From M0108 sp963841065 (GTDB lineage: Bacteria; Pseudomonadota; Gammaproteobacteria; Chromatiales; Chromatiaceae): 64,000 bases of DNA. Position numbers and translations under genes: made by a program. This document shows, in pieces, positions 37,664-48,482 of the stretch. The stretch lies in assembly GCA_963841065.1 (NCBI GenBank), contig CAWJBI010000031.1:62001-126000 (forward strand). Reading direction: 5' to 3'. The notes beneath the pieces are model-generated. The model was not told where the DNA came from. It worked only from the letters and a program-made list of their open reading frames with translations, and searched no databases. The stretch's first letter is position 1. Each line of letters opens with the position of its first letter.

Positions 37664-38158
37664 TTAGGGAGGCGTCTTGGCATCGGCAATGACCAGCACC
37701 CCATCCGCGTCGGCGTAAAGCATATCACCCGGCCGGAATTCCACTCCGGCAAAGCTAAGGGTCACCTGGGTCTCGCCCAGACCGCGCTTGTCACTTTTGC
37801 GGGGGAACGTGCCCAGCGCCTTGACGCCCAAGGGCATATGGACCATGTCGGCGCTGTCGCGGATGTAGCCATGCACCAGCACCCCGGCCCAGCCGTTATC
37901 CACCGCCTGTTGGGCCAGCAGGTCGCCGAGCATGGCGCAGCGCGGCGAGGCGTCGGCCTCGATGACCAGCACCCGACCCTGGCCGGGTTCGCCCAGCAGT
38001 TCCCGTACCTTGGAATTATCGTCCGGGCAGCGCACCGTGGCGATGGGGCCGTGGAAGTCGGTCCGCCCGCCATAGTCGCGGAACAGGGGGGCGCAGATCT
38101 GGGCCTTATCCCCCCGTTCGTCGCTCAAATCAGTTGTTTTCAGGCTATGCAATGTCAT
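37664..38158 (-). CDS. rraA: RraA-family protein (RNase E activity regulator type)
   Basis: A 164-residue protein aligned along its length with RraA: TTDLSDERGDKAQICAPLF, FRDYGGRTDFHGPIATVRC, GRVLVIEADASPRCAMLGDLLA, VLVHGYIRDSADMVHMPLGV and FRPGDMLYADADGVLVIAD. The RraA fold also includes 4-hydroxy-4-methyl-2-oxoglutarate aldolases, so the biochemical role is not certain. The ATG at 38158 fits the family; the frame stays open upstream through the repeat element at 38204-38319. Confidence 0.85.
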   Translation of the reverse strand: MTLHSLKTTDLSDERGDKAQICAPLFRDYGGRTDFHGPIATVRCPDDNSKVRELLGEPGQGRVLVIEADASPRCAMLGDLLAQQAVDNGWAGVLVHGYIRDSADMVHMPLGVKALGTFPRKSDKRGLGETQVTLSFAGVEFRPGDMLYADADGVLVIADAKTPP

Positions 38159-38203
38159 GGTCAGATCCCGAAATGGGGCCTCCGCTTGTGGTTCACACCC
38201 AGG

Positions 38204-38319
38204 GGTGCCGGGTACCGGGTAACGATCGGCGGGGGACGCCGTGAATACATCCCTGTAGGCTTGACGACAGCATCCCTGCTGTCGACACCCCCGCCGATCG
38301 TTACCCGGTACCCGGCACC
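38204..38319. repeat. Palindromic dispersed repeat element, copy 2 (three-stem structure)
   Basis: Perfect 32-base inverted arms (38204-38235 and 38288-38319) enclose a 52-base core, the same length as in copy 1. Inside are TACA/TGTA around the loop TCCC at 38250-38253, and CGACAGCA/TGCTGTCG around TCCC at 38273-38276. Core residues outside the stems are largely conserved with copy 1 (ACGCCGT, then AAT, CATCCCTG and AGGC), while stem bases differ in compensating pairs. It lies 46 bases upstream of rraA and downstream of aceA. Confidence 0.88.
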
Positions 38320-38363
38320 AAAAAATTACACTCTCTGATACTTCTGGGCTATCGCTCAATGAG

Positions 38364-38398
38364 AAAAAGCCGGCCCCAGTTACCCAGGACCGGCTTTT
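38364..38398 (-). terminator. Intrinsic terminator of aceB-aceA
   Basis: AAAAGCCGG (38365-38373) pairs with CCGGCTTTT (38390-38398), extended inward by GC pairs, and on the minus strand the stem is followed by TTTTT. It lies about 70 bases after the aceA stop. The symmetrical A/T tracts mean it could also act on plus-strand transcripts. Confidence 0.8.
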
Positions 38399-38468
38399 CC
38401 GTCATCGGCTGATGCGGCCGGGGAGGGGGCGCTAAGGCCTGATTACCCGGCCTGATGACCGCCCTGAC

Positions 38469-39791
38469 TCAATGGTCGAACTGGGCCTCTTCGGTGGAGC
38501 CGGTGAGGGCGGTCAGGGAGGAGGTGCCGCCCTGGATGACGGTGGTCACGTCATCAAAGTAGCCGGCGCCCACTTCCTGCTGATGGGAGACGAAGGTGTA
38601 ACCCTTTTCGCGTGCCTGGAATTCAGGTCCCTGTACCTTCTCGACATAGTGGCGCATGCCCTCGCCGCGGGCGTAGTCGTAGGCCAGGTCATACATGTTG
38701 TACCACATGCTGTGAATGCCGGCCAGGGTGATGAACTGGTACTTGTAGCCCATCGCGGACAGCTCATCCTGGAACTTGGCGATGGTCTTGTCGTCCAGAT
38801 TCTTCTTCCAGTTGAAGGAGGGCGAGCAGTTGTAGGCCAACAGCTTGTTGGGGTTCTGCGCCATCAGGGCCTCGGCGAATTCACGGGCGAAGCCCAGGTC
38901 CGGGGTACCGGTCTCGCACCACACCAAGTCGGCGTAGGGGGCATAGGCAAGGCCACGGCTGATGGCCTGCTCCAGACCATTCTTGACGTTGTAGAGGCCC
39001 TCGGCGGTGCGGGTGCCCAGGAGGAAGGGCTTGTCGTTGGCATCGAAATCGGAGGTCAGCAAGTTGGCCGCCTCGGCGTCGGTGCGGGCCAGCACCAGGG
39101 TGGGGACGCCGCAGACATCCGCCGCCAGGCGGGCGGCGATGAGCTTCTGTACCGCCTCCTGGGTGGGGACCAGGACCTTGCCGCCCATGTGGCCGCATTT
39201 CTTGACGGCGGCCAACTGGTCCTCGTAATGCACGCCGGCGGCGCCGGCGGCGATCATGTTCTTCATCAATTCGAAGGCGTTCAGCACGCCGCCGAAGCCC
39301 GCCTCGGCATCCGCCACAATGGGCAGGAAGTGGTCGATATAGCCCGCGTCGCCGGGGCCAACACCACGGCCCCACTGGATCTCGTCGGCGCGCTTGAAGG
39401 TGTTGTTGATGCGCCGGACCATGGTCGGCACCGAGTCATAGGCGTAGAGGGACTGGTCCGGATACATGGTCTCGGAGGTGTTGCCGTCGGCTGCCACCTG
39501 CCAGCCGGACAGGTAGATGGCCTCGACGCCGGCCTTGGCCTGCTGCATGGCCTGGCCCGCGGTGATGGCGCCCATGCAGTTGACGTAACCCTTACGAGCA
39601 GCGCCGTGGATCAGTTCCCAGAGCTTTTCGGCCCCGTTGCGGGCATAGGTAAATTCCGGCTGCACGGACCCGCGCAGGCGGACCACATCGGCGGCGGTAT
39701 AACCACGGCTCACATCCTTCCAGCGGGGGTTGCTGGCCCATTCCTTCTCCAGGGCCTGAATCTGTTGCTCTCGGGTCATCATTTTCGACAT
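38469..39791 (-). CDS. aceA: Isocitrate lyase
   Basis: AceA splits isocitrate to glyoxylate and succinate. The active-site loop AAVKKCGHMGGKVLVPT has the catalytic Cys, and HFLPIVADAEAGFGGVLNAFELMKNM, AAGVHYEDQ, LVLARTDAEAANLLTSDFD and NCSPSFNWKKNL are standard. 440 residues, matching the shorter (E. coli-like) class. It is 102 bases downstream of aceB on the same strand, so aceBA is probably one operon ending at the hairpin at 38364. Confidence 0.97.
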   Translation of the reverse strand: MSKMMTREQQIQALEKEWASNPRWKDVSRGYTAADVVRLRGSVQPEFTYARNGAEKLWELIHGAARKGYVNCMGAITAGQAMQQAKAGVEAIYLSGWQVAADGNTSETMYPDQSLYAYDSVPTMVRRINNTFKRADEIQWGRGVGPGDAGYIDHFLPIVADAEAGFGGVLNAFELMKNMIAAGAAGVHYEDQLAAVKKCGHMGGKVLVPTQEAVQKLIAARLAADVCGVPTLVLARTDAEAANLLTSDFDANDKPFLLGTRTAEGLYNVKNGLEQAISRGLAYAPYADLVWCETGTPDLGFAREFAEALMAQNPNKLLAYNCSPSFNWKKNLDDKTIAKFQDELSAMGYKYQFITLAGIHSMWYNMYDLAYDYARGEGMRHYVEKVQGPEFQAREKGYTFVSHQQEVGAGYFDDVTTVIQGGTSSLTALTGSTEEAQFDH

Positions 39792-39893
39792 GGGTTACTC
39801 CGCTCAGTGGTAGGCGCGTTGGTCGCGCGATGGATTTTTCGTGAGGAGGGAGGTGGCGCCCTGTAACAGGTGGGGCGCCACCGGGAACCAGGT

Positions 39894-41492
<1,599 letters not shown>

Positions 41493-41706
41493 GGGCTTCT
41501 CCTGGGGGTGGCGATCGAATTTGTTGTCGGGTCAAGGAGACCCTTGTATTGTGCGCTGCAACAAAATGGTGTAAAAAGCTCAGTAATTAAAGTCTAAAAT
41601 TTCAATACATAGATTTGAAATATGCAATGGTTCGGCGTGGCCTAGTTTGGTAGGCCTCCAGGCGCCGAGCCAGCCGGATAATTTTGGGAGGGGGGAGACA
41701 AGGTTC
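41493..41706. promoter_or_regulatory. Divergent aceB-aceK control region
   Basis: This AT-rich gap separates the divergent aceB and aceK. For aceB (minus strand) TTTACA (41575-41570), 18 bases, CAATAC (41551-41546) is a possible promoter. An interrupted dyad TTGTGCGCTGCAA overlaps its spacer and could be an operator. For aceK no confident promoter is seen, but a GGGAGGGGGGAGACAAGG stretch precedes its ATG. Confidence 0.35.
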
Positions 41707-43485
41707 ATGGGCAACATCCTGCAAGATCTGGCACACCAGATCGCTCGTTCCATCCTGACCGGCTTCGACCGGCATTATTCTTATTATCAGGAGATTACCA
41801 GTTCCGCTCGCCAACGTTTCGAACGAGCCGACTGGGAATCCGTACGGGCGGCCTCCGCCAAGCGGATCAGTTTCTACGATTTACGGGTTGGGGAGGCGGT
41901 TGACAAGTTGCGCTCCGCCTTCGGTATCGAGCACCTGGACGAGCCCCTGTGGCAGGAGGTCAAGCGGGCCTATCTTCATCTGCTCGCCCGCCACGGTCGC
42001 CCCGAGTTGGCGGAGACCTTTTACAATTCTGTCTTTTGCCGGCTCTTCGATCGCAGATATTACAATAATGACAATATCTTTCTGGCCTCCAGTGTCAATC
42101 GCCGGGAGTTGGCGGCCCGCTACCTGGTTTACATGTCCTTCCATCCTGGGGATGGCGGGCTCGAGCAGTGCGTGTGGGAGATCCTCTCCGCCTTTTATTT
42201 CACCCTCCCTTACGAGGACCTCCAACGAGATACCGAGAGGGTAGCCGCCGCCTTCCAGGCTCGTAGCGCCCTCGGTACCCGCAGCCTGAAGGACGTGCGC
42301 ATCGACGTGCTGGAATCCCCCTTCTACCGCAACAAGGCGGCCTACCTGATTGGGCGCGTGGTCCAGGGAGAAGAATGCCAGCCCTTCGTCATCCCCCTCG
42401 TCAACAACGAGGCGGGGGCCATCTATGCCGATACCCTGCTCACCCAGCCGGAGCAGGTGGACGCGGTATTCAGTTTTACCCGCGCTTATTTTATGGTGAA
42501 GACCCCGGTCCCGGCGGCCACCGTTGACTTTCTCCAGAGCCTGATGCCCAGCAAGTCCCTCGCCGATCTCTACATGAGCATCGGTTTCCAGAAGCAGGCC
42601 AAGAACGAGTTCTACCGCGACTTCCTGGATCACCTGGCCAACTCGGATGACCTCTTCCAGATCGCCCCCGGCGCCCGGGGCATGGTCATGCTGGTGTTTA
42701 CCCTGGCCTCCTTCCCCTATGTATTCAAGGTGATACGCGACCGTTTCCCCCCCCAGAAGGAGGTCACCCGCCAGCAGGTGAAGGAGCGCTATCAGCAAGT
42801 CAAGAATCACGACCGCATGGGCCGGCTGGCGGATACCCTGGAGTTCTCCGACGTGGCCTTCCCGCGTCATCGCTTCTCGCCCGAACTGTTGCGAGAGATC
42901 GAGGCGGAGGTGCCCTCCCTGGTGCAGGAGGAAGACGGCATGCTGGTGTTGCGCCATCTCTATATCGAGCGGCGCATGACGCCCCTGGACCTCTACCTGA
43001 CCGAGGCCAGCCCCGCGGAGCAGCGCGCCATCCTGGATGACTGGGGTCTGGCCCTCAAGCAACTCATGGGCGTCAACATCTTTCCGGGGGATCTCCTCTT
43101 CAAGAACTTTGGGGTCACCCGCCTGGGTCGGGTGATCTTCTATGATTACGACGAGATTTGTTATCTCGGCGAGTGCAAATTCCGCAAGATTCCCCAGGCC
43201 CGCACCCTTGATGACGAGATGAGCGCCGAACCCTGGTACACCGTGAATCCCGGGGACGTGTTCCCGGAGGAATTTCCCACCTTTCTCACCAACAGCCAGG
43301 AACTGCGCCAAATCCTGTTCGACACTCACCCGGAAATTTTCGACTACCGCTATTGGCAACAACGCCAGAAGGACACCGCCAATGGGGTCTGGGAGGACGT
43401 CTTTCCCTATGGCCAGGAACTGCGTTTCGAGCGTCCGGTGGCCCCATCCCCGACGCCAGGGCTTGATGCCATTTCAGGGAGTTAA
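41707..43485 (+). CDS. aceK: Isocitrate dehydrogenase kinase/phosphatase
   Basis: AceK switches isocitrate dehydrogenase off so carbon enters the glyoxylate bypass. From the ATG at 41707 (MGNILQDLAHQIARSILTGF) it is about 592 residues, like E. coli AceK (578). Typical segments are SVNRRELAARYLVYMSFHPG, GRVVQGEECQPFVIPLVNNE, the ATP-binding APGARGMVMLVFTLASFPYVFKVI, RLADTLEFSDVAFPRHRFS, INIFPGDLLFKNFG-like VNIFPGDLLFKNFGVT, and FYDYDEICYLGECKFRKIP. An upstream in-frame start at 41647 lacks a ribosome-binding site. Confidence 0.96.
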   Translation: MGNILQDLAHQIARSILTGFDRHYSYYQEITSSARQRFERADWESVRAASAKRISFYDLRVGEAVDKLRSAFGIEHLDEPLWQEVKRAYLHLLARHGRPELAETFYNSVFCRLFDRRYYNNDNIFLASSVNRRELAARYLVYMSFHPGDGGLEQCVWEILSAFYFTLPYEDLQRDTERVAAAFQARSALGTRSLKDVRIDVLESPFYRNKAAYLIGRVVQGEECQPFVIPLVNNEAGAIYADTLLTQPEQVDAVFSFTRAYFMVKTPVPAATVDFLQSLMPSKSLADLYMSIGFQKQAKNEFYRDFLDHLANSDDLFQIAPGARGMVMLVFTLASFPYVFKVIRDRFPPQKEVTRQQVKERYQQVKNHDRMGRLADTLEFSDVAFPRHRFSPELLREIEAEVPSLVQEEDGMLVLRHLYIERRMTPLDLYLTEASPAEQRAILDDWGLALKQLMGVNIFPGDLLFKNFGVTRLGRVIFYDYDEICYLGECKFRKIPQARTLDDEMSAEPWYTVNPGDVFPEEFPTFLTNSQELRQILFDTHPEIFDYRYWQQRQKDTANGVWEDVFPYGQELRFERPVAPSPTPGLDAISGS

Positions 43486-43542
43486 GCGAGCCAGGCGCGC
43501 CAATGCCGGGCGGGTTCTCCCGGGTCGGATACTCACCCTGTC

Positions 43543-43556
43543 TTGACCTTGGTTAA
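43543..43556 (+). promoter_or_regulatory. FNR/DNR-like box upstream of dihaem cytochrome c
   Basis: TTGACCTTGGTTAA matches the FNR-family pattern TTGAY-N4-RTCAA with one mismatch. It lies 66 bases before the preferred cytochrome start (43616), so a start site about 40 bases downstream would fit class II activation. Confidence 0.45.
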
Positions 43557-43615
43557 GGCTCCCGATTGGCTGGCCCGTCACGATTATGGGTGATATGGGT
43601 AACCGGGTAAGTGAG

Positions 43616-44326
43616 ATGCAAGAACCAAGAATCCAACATTGGGCGCTTAATGCCTTGTTCGCGACCGGCCTGCTGGCCAGTAGCGCCCAGGCGGCCATGG
43701 AACCGGCCGTCGATAAGGTGGATTTGCGTAACGGCAGGGATATCAACGAGGTTTGCGCCGGGTGTCACGGGGAATTCGGGCAGGGCGGCAAGGAGGGCGA
43801 ATACCCACGACTCGCGGGTCTGCCCGCCGCCTTCATCGCCCACCAGCTTGTCCTGTTCCGGGATCGCAAAAGGACCAACCTGGCCATGGTCGAATCCGTC
43901 GATCACCGACAGATGCCCGACCCCGACATCCAGGATGTGTCTGCTTATCTCGCGGGCCTCAAAATAGCCAGCAAGCTGCCTCCCGCCGACGAGACGGCCC
44001 CGGGCTTCAATGCCTACGAACGGCTGCTCGCCAGCAAGCGCCTGGTCCAGATCCCCCGCGCCGAGGGTGACCCCGAGGCCGGAAAAAAACTCTACCGCCG
44101 CGAATGTGCCTCTTGTCACGGTGACCAGGGTCAGGGTGATCCCCGCGATGCGGTGCCCTTCCTCGCGGGCCAATACACTAACTACCTCTGGCGCCAGATC
44201 GACAAATACATCGACAAAGGGCGCCTCCACGACCCCTCGGAACCCGATGCCGAGGAGTTGCTCGCGGCCTTCAAGGCCGAGGAACTCCGGGATATCTTCG
44301 CCTATCTGTCCACCCTGGACGATTAG
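43616..44326 (+). CDS. Dihaem cytochrome c (c4-like), possible NosZ electron donor
   Basis: About 236 residues with signal peptide (MQEPRIQHWALNALFATGLL, cleavage near AQA). Haem sites are VCAGCHGEFGQGG and ECASCHGDQGQGD, and each half has the c4-type LAG segment (YPRLAGLPAAFIAHQLVLF and PFLAGQYTNYLWRQIDKYI); QMPDPDIQDVSAYLAGL supplies a Met ligand region. ATGs at 43586 and 43595 are alternative starts. It converges with nosY, 24 bases apart, and has an FNR-like box upstream, so a role in nitrous oxide respiration is likely but inferred. Confidence 0.87.
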   Translation: MQEPRIQHWALNALFATGLLASSAQAAMEPAVDKVDLRNGRDINEVCAGCHGEFGQGGKEGEYPRLAGLPAAFIAHQLVLFRDRKRTNLAMVESVDHRQMPDPDIQDVSAYLAGLKIASKLPPADETAPGFNAYERLLASKRLVQIPRAEGDPEAGKKLYRRECASCHGDQGQGDPRDAVPFLAGQYTNYLWRQIDKYIDKGRLHDPSEPDAEELLAAFKAEELRDIFAYLSTLDD

Positions 44327-44350
44327 GGGCGTCCCTGCCCCGGGCGCGAA

Positions 44351-45178
44351 TCAGGGCAGATCACTGCGCTTGAAAAGGACATAGCCAAGCCAAGCGCTCA
44401 GGGTACCGAGCAGAGTCGGGTAGAGGACGGCGAAAGCGATGTAACCAGCCTGGCCGAAGGCGTCGAGGATGACGTAGGCGGAGGGGCCGAGCATGACCAA
44501 TTGTGGGTCGAGGAGGAGCATGGCGGCGGTGCGAAAGACCTGGAGGGGGTTGACCAGGGCAATGGCGACGGCGGTCTCGGGGGGGAGATGGCCGCGGATC
44601 ATGACGCCCAGCAGGATGAGGTCGAGGAAGAGCAGCAGGGTGAGCCAGAGGACGAAGGCGGAGGCCTGGGCGACATCGGCGGAGCGGGTGAGGGTCGAGA
44701 GCAGCATCGCCAGGCCCAGGAAGCACCAGGCCAGGGCCATGAGTAAGCCGGTGTAATAGATGAACAAGGCCCAGGGGACCTCGGCGCCCTTGGTCGCCCC
44801 CCAGGCGATGGCCGCGACCATGGCCAGGAAGACCGGCAGGAAGACCACCAGAAAGCGCCCAACGAGCTTGCCCCAGAACCAGGCGGCGAGGCCGATGGGC
44901 AGCGACAGCAGGTATTCGTAAATGCCCGCCTCGCGGTCGCCGGCTACCGAGCGCACCGTGGTGATGAGGACGAAGACCGGCAGGATGGCCATGGCGAGCT
45001 GAATGTAGGTCACCATGAGCCGCGACAGGCCGGTAAAGCCCATGACGCGCGACTCGGTAAGGCCGAAGACGAATAGCAGGGCCACCAGGCCGCCAAAGAT
45101 AAAGCTATAGACCAGGAACCACTTGGCGCGCAGGGATTCCAGGATGTCCGTTTGGGCGGTGAGCCAGAAATTTTTCAT
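44351..45178 (-). CDS. nosY: NosY, ABC transporter permease for Cu-site assembly
   Basis: A 275-residue membrane protein with six hydrophobic segments: AKWFLVYSFIFGGLVALLFVFG, VTYIQLAMAILPVFVLITTVRS, GIYEYLLSLPIGLAAWFWGKLV and others. The IYEYLLSLPIG motif is typical of NosY, which with ATPase NosF and periplasmic NosD supports CuZ maturation. Its start overlaps the nosL stop by four bases (ATGA). Last gene of the nos operon. Confidence 0.9.
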   Translation of the reverse strand: MKNFWLTAQTDILESLRAKWFLVYSFIFGGLVALLFVFGLTESRVMGFTGLSRLMVTYIQLAMAILPVFVLITTVRSVAGDREAGIYEYLLSLPIGLAAWFWGKLVGRFLVVFLPVFLAMVAAIAWGATKGAEVPWALFIYYTGLLMALAWCFLGLAMLLSTLTRSADVAQASAFVLWLTLLLFLDLILLGVMIRGHLPPETAVAIALVNPLQVFRTAAMLLLDPQLVMLGPSAYVILDAFGQAGYIAFAVLYPTLLGTLSAWLGYVLFKRSDLP

Positions 45179-45696
45179 TCGGTGAGGTGTAGGTGCCTGT
45201 GTCCGGTCGCGGCTTGGGGATTGAAGACGGGGGCGTTGAAGCGTGCCTCCACTTCAAAGATGTGGCTCTTGGCCGCGGCAAAGTCGATGGCGCCTGACGT
45301 GGGCTCCGTTTGCGCCCCCAGGCCGTACTGCATGGGCGTCTCCTTGCCCTTGAGGTAATAGGCGGTTCGGGCATCGATCCAGGCCCCATTACGCCAGTCG
45401 TTAACCCAGATCTCGGTGCGGGGGTCCCCCCGCCAGGGCTGTTTATCCAGCCAGATGACGGCGCAGCCAATGTCATCGAAAAAATGCAGGCTAGATTTGC
45501 CCTCCGCCTCGAAGGCGCGAATCTGGGCGGAATAGTTCCGGGCCGACAGCACCATGCGGCAGCGCTCGCAGGCGATCCGATCCCACTTCACGGCGACGGG
45601 ACCGGTGCCGCTATCGCCGCAACCCGTGAGTCCCGGCAGGCCGCCGAGCAACAACAAAAGGGCCAGGAGGGCCGAAAGCAGCGGACGATCAGACAT
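45175..45696 (-). CDS. nosL: NosL, copper chaperone lipoprotein
   Basis: A 173-residue lipoprotein: LLALLLLLGGLPGLTGCGDS includes the lipobox Cys. The conserved NosL Cu(I) site region reads IACERCRMVLSARNYSAQI, followed by FFDDIGCAVIWLDK and DARTAYYLKGKETPMQYGLG. It delivers copper for NosZ assembly in the periplasm. Located between nosF and nosY, 50 bases after nosF. Confidence 0.92.
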   Translation of the reverse strand: MSDRPLLSALLALLLLLGGLPGLTGCGDSGTGPVAVKWDRIACERCRMVLSARNYSAQIRAFEAEGKSSLHFFDDIGCAVIWLDKQPWRGDPRTEIWVNDWRNGAWIDARTAYYLKGKETPMQYGLGAQTEPTSGAIDFAAAKSHIFEVEARFNAPVFNPQAATGHRHLHLTE

Positions 45697-45746
45697 GGGA
45701 CATCTCCATCACCGGAATTTCCCCAAGATCGTACCTGATCCGCATT

Positions 45747-46610
45747 TTAAGTCTCATCACTTATTTCATTGAGGCTGAGCGTGGCGATGAGGGCGGCGTA
45801 GCGGGATATCATGCCCAGAAACCGCAGCCGGTCGGCGCCCGGCACCTGCCCATGCCAGCTCAGCCCCGCGTCCAGGGCGGTGAAGCCCCAGGGACCGATG
45901 GCGCGGGCAAAGGCCTCGTCGGCGCGAGTCAGGGTCAGGCGGCAGGCGAGGTGGCTGGAAAGGTCCACCAGGTCCGCGACCCGGTCGTCCAGCACGACCT
46001 GGCCCTGATCCAGTTCGACGACCCGGTTGACCAGGGCTGCCACCTCGTCCAGGCGGTGGCTGGAGATGATCATGGCGGCGCTGTTCTGACGCTGGGCGAG
46101 GAGGTCGAAAAAGATCCGTCGCGCCTGGGGGTCCAGATTGGCCGCCGGTTCATCGAGGATCAGGACCTCCGCGTCCCGGCCCAGGGCGATGCTGATCAGG
46201 AGCTTCTGCTTCTGGCCGCCGGAGAGCTTGACGAAGGGGTGACGGCGGAAGCGCGCTACATCCAACCCCAGATGGCCGGCCATCTCCGTCATCCGCGCCG
46301 GGTCGGCACCACAGACCCCGGCGGCGAAGGACAGGAGCTGGCCTACGGGCATGCGCAGGGGTGGCGGCAGTTGCGGCACGAAGCCGATCTTGGCCAGGAC
46401 CTGTTCACGGTGTTCGCGCGGGTTCAGGCCATCCAGGGTGACCCGGCCCTGACAATGGTATTCCCCCAGCAGGCAGCGGATGAGGGTGGTCTTGCCGGCG
46501 CCATTGGAGCCAATGAGGGCCACCCGGTGTCCGCGCTCGATCTCCAGGTCGATGCCCTGGAGGACCGCCTGGCGGCGGAAGCGCTTGATGACCTTTTCGA
46601 AAATAATCAT
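45747..46610 (-). CDS. nosF: NosF, ABC transporter ATPase
   Basis: A 287-residue ATPase starting MIIFEKVIKRFRRQAVLQGID. Walker A is IGSNGAGKTTLIRCLLGE, the signature LSGGQKQKLLISIALGR, Walker B EVLILDEPAANLDPQ, and IISSHRLDEVAALVNRV holds the switch His. A C-terminal extension of about 80 residues is typical of NosF. The ATG at 46610 is six bases after the nosH stop; the frame open further upstream is fortuitous. Confidence 0.93.
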   Translation of the reverse strand: MIIFEKVIKRFRRQAVLQGIDLEIERGHRVALIGSNGAGKTTLIRCLLGEYHCQGRVTLDGLNPREHREQVLAKIGFVPQLPPPLRMPVGQLLSFAAGVCGADPARMTEMAGHLGLDVARFRRHPFVKLSGGQKQKLLISIALGRDAEVLILDEPAANLDPQARRIFFDLLAQRQNSAAMIISSHRLDEVAALVNRVVELDQGQVVLDDRVADLVDLSSHLACRLTLTRADEAFARAIGPWGFTALDAGLSWHGQVPGADRLRFLGMISRYAALIATLSLNEISDET

Positions 46611-46615
46611 GCCGG

Positions 46616-47595
46616 TTACAACACCTTGTCCAGGCCCTTGACCGTGAAGCTCAAGGAATTGGTCGGGCAGATGTCCACGCACAGGCCGCAGCGGGTGCAG
46701 TCGGCGCCAATGTCGGTGGTGACGTCCCGCGCCCGGCCGCGGATGGTGACGTCGAGGACATGGGGGACCAGACAAATGGCACGGCAGTCACCCTCGTGAT
46801 GGCAGTCCTGGACCCGATACTGGACCCGTACCGGAGACAGCACGCCCACCAGGCCGTAGGTCACGCCGATGGGGCAGACATAGCGACACCAGGCACGGCG
46901 GGACACGAAGACCTCGAAGGCCAGCAGGGCCAGCACCCAGACCAAGGCCAGGCCAGGGCCATAGATGAGGGCGCGGCTGAGGATACCGGTGGGGGACAGG
47001 GTCTCGAACAGGGTGTAGCCGCTGACCAGGGTCAGGAGGATGAAGAAGACATAGAAGACGGTGCGGCCGCCCCGGTGGAACTTGATGTCCCGCACCCAGC
47101 TTGCGCTTGGCCAGCCAGAGGTGGAGCTTCTCCGCCCACTCGGCCAGCAGGTGATAGGGGCAGGCCCAGGAGCAGAAGGTGCGCCCCCCCAGGAGTACCA
47201 GAGGATGAAGACGGTCACGGTGCCGATGACCAGATTGAGGACGATATGCTTGTAGGCGAGCATCACCAGGAGGGCCGAGTTCAGGTCCGCCATGTGAAAG
47301 CCGACAAAGCGCGAGGCGGTCAGTGGCCCCCTCCAGGAGCTGGACGTCGAAATAATAGGAGACGACAAAGAGCAGGTTGATGGTGATGAGGGTGACCCAA
47401 CGGCGGTTGCGCCACTTGTGGCGATCTGGCGGCCTGGGCGCGCGCGGCCTCTACCGCCTGAAGCATTTCCCGGGTCAACGTGTCGCGGCGCTTCTCCGCC
47501 ATGAGGGTAACCACCTCTTGCCGGCGGTCCTCCGGTCCGGGCTTGGACGGGTCCAGGCCAAGCAGCTGGCGCAGGGAATCGATCATGTAGTTCAT
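46616..47595 (-). CDS. nosH: NosH, NapH-type membrane ferredoxin quinol dehydrogenase (frameshifted)
   Basis: Starts MNYMIDSLRQLLGLDPSKPG at 47595. A membrane part (LVMLAYKHIVLNLVIGTVTVFILWY, VFYVFFILLTLVSGYTLFETL, GPGLALVWVLALLAFEVFV) is followed by RRAWCRYVCPIGVTYGLVG, CHHEGDCRAICLVPHV and the ferredoxin motif CTRCGLCVDICP. This is the NapH/NosH pattern: quinol oxidation with electron transfer to periplasmic partners. Frames change near 47430, 47330, 47200 and 47095. All expected regions are present in order, so probably an intact gene with sequence errors. Confidence 0.82.
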
Positions 47596-47602
47596 GGTGG
47601 CT

Positions 47603-48463
47603 TCAACCAACCTGGGCCGCGTCCGCGACGCGGTCGATGTCGATGACAATGGCGGTGGGGTCCACGGGCAGATCATCTCGCAGACGCCACAGCCGACGCA
47701 GCCGTCCTGAACGACGGGCAGGGCGCCGCCCCCGGCTTGGGCCTCCAGGGGATGGCTGGTCGCGGCGGACACTGATTGGCGATCTCTCCGCGAGGGACTG
47801 GCGCGCCCGCGGTGCACTGGGCGATGCGGATCTCGATGGGGCACTGGCGCAGAGCAGAGATCGCAGAGGTCCAGATCGTAGGGGTGATCCGCCACGGGGA
47901 TGGGCAGCCAGCGATTCACGGCCTCATAGCGCAGCAGGCCGCGGAAAATCGGCCCCTCGGGCCAGACCTTTGAAGCCCAGGCCCCGAATCGCCAGGCAGG
48001 ACTCGGGCCGTGCCAGCCGGGCCAGACCCATGCGCGCTGGCCGCGGGGAAGTTGAGGTCGTGGGTGAGGGCGCCGGTGGGGCAGGCCAGGACGCACTGCA
48101 GGCCGTCGCAGGAGAAGTCGCAGGCCTGGTCGCGGGCCTCGATGTAGGGGATGCCGACCCCGACCCCATCGCCGAGGTCCGCGAGATGGATGGCCTCGAC
48201 GGGACAGACCTGGACGCACTGACCGCACTTGATGCAGGCGGCGAGAAATTGCTGCTCCTGGAGCCGGTCCTTGATGGCCCCCGGCGGGCGCAACCGGGCA
48301 TTGGCCTGACCCGATCAGGGGCAGCAGGCCCGCCAGGGAGACGCCCACCACGCCGACCCCCAGGATCGAGGTGCGAAGGAATTCCCGACGGTTCTGTTCG
48401 CGGCGGACCTTGGGGCTGAGGGCCGGGCGAGGCGGGGTGGCTCTTCTTCTGCTCTGATGACAT
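47603..48463 (-). CDS. nosG: NosG, NapG-type periplasmic ferredoxin (frameshifted)
   Basis: Starts MSSEQKKSHPAS at 48463. After one shift it shows a twin-arginine signal (RREQNRREFLRTSILGVGVV) and then Fe-S motifs: CIKCGQCVQVCPVEAIHLAD, CDGLQCVLACPTGAL, DLCDLC and CVGCGVCEMICPVDPT, ending AIVIDIDRVADAAQVG. This is the four-cluster NapG/NosG layout; it would work with NosH to pass quinol electrons. Several frame changes occur (near 48420, 48300, 48040, 47940, 47790 and 47665). The stop is seven bases before the nosH start. Confidence 0.8.
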
Positions 48464-48482
48464 GGTGTTACATCTCGGGGAA

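Noticed and set aside
41881..43362. A 493-residue minus-strand open frame opposite aceK
   Set aside because: aceK is a full-length family match on the plus strand; the reverse frame has no domain and no start signals.
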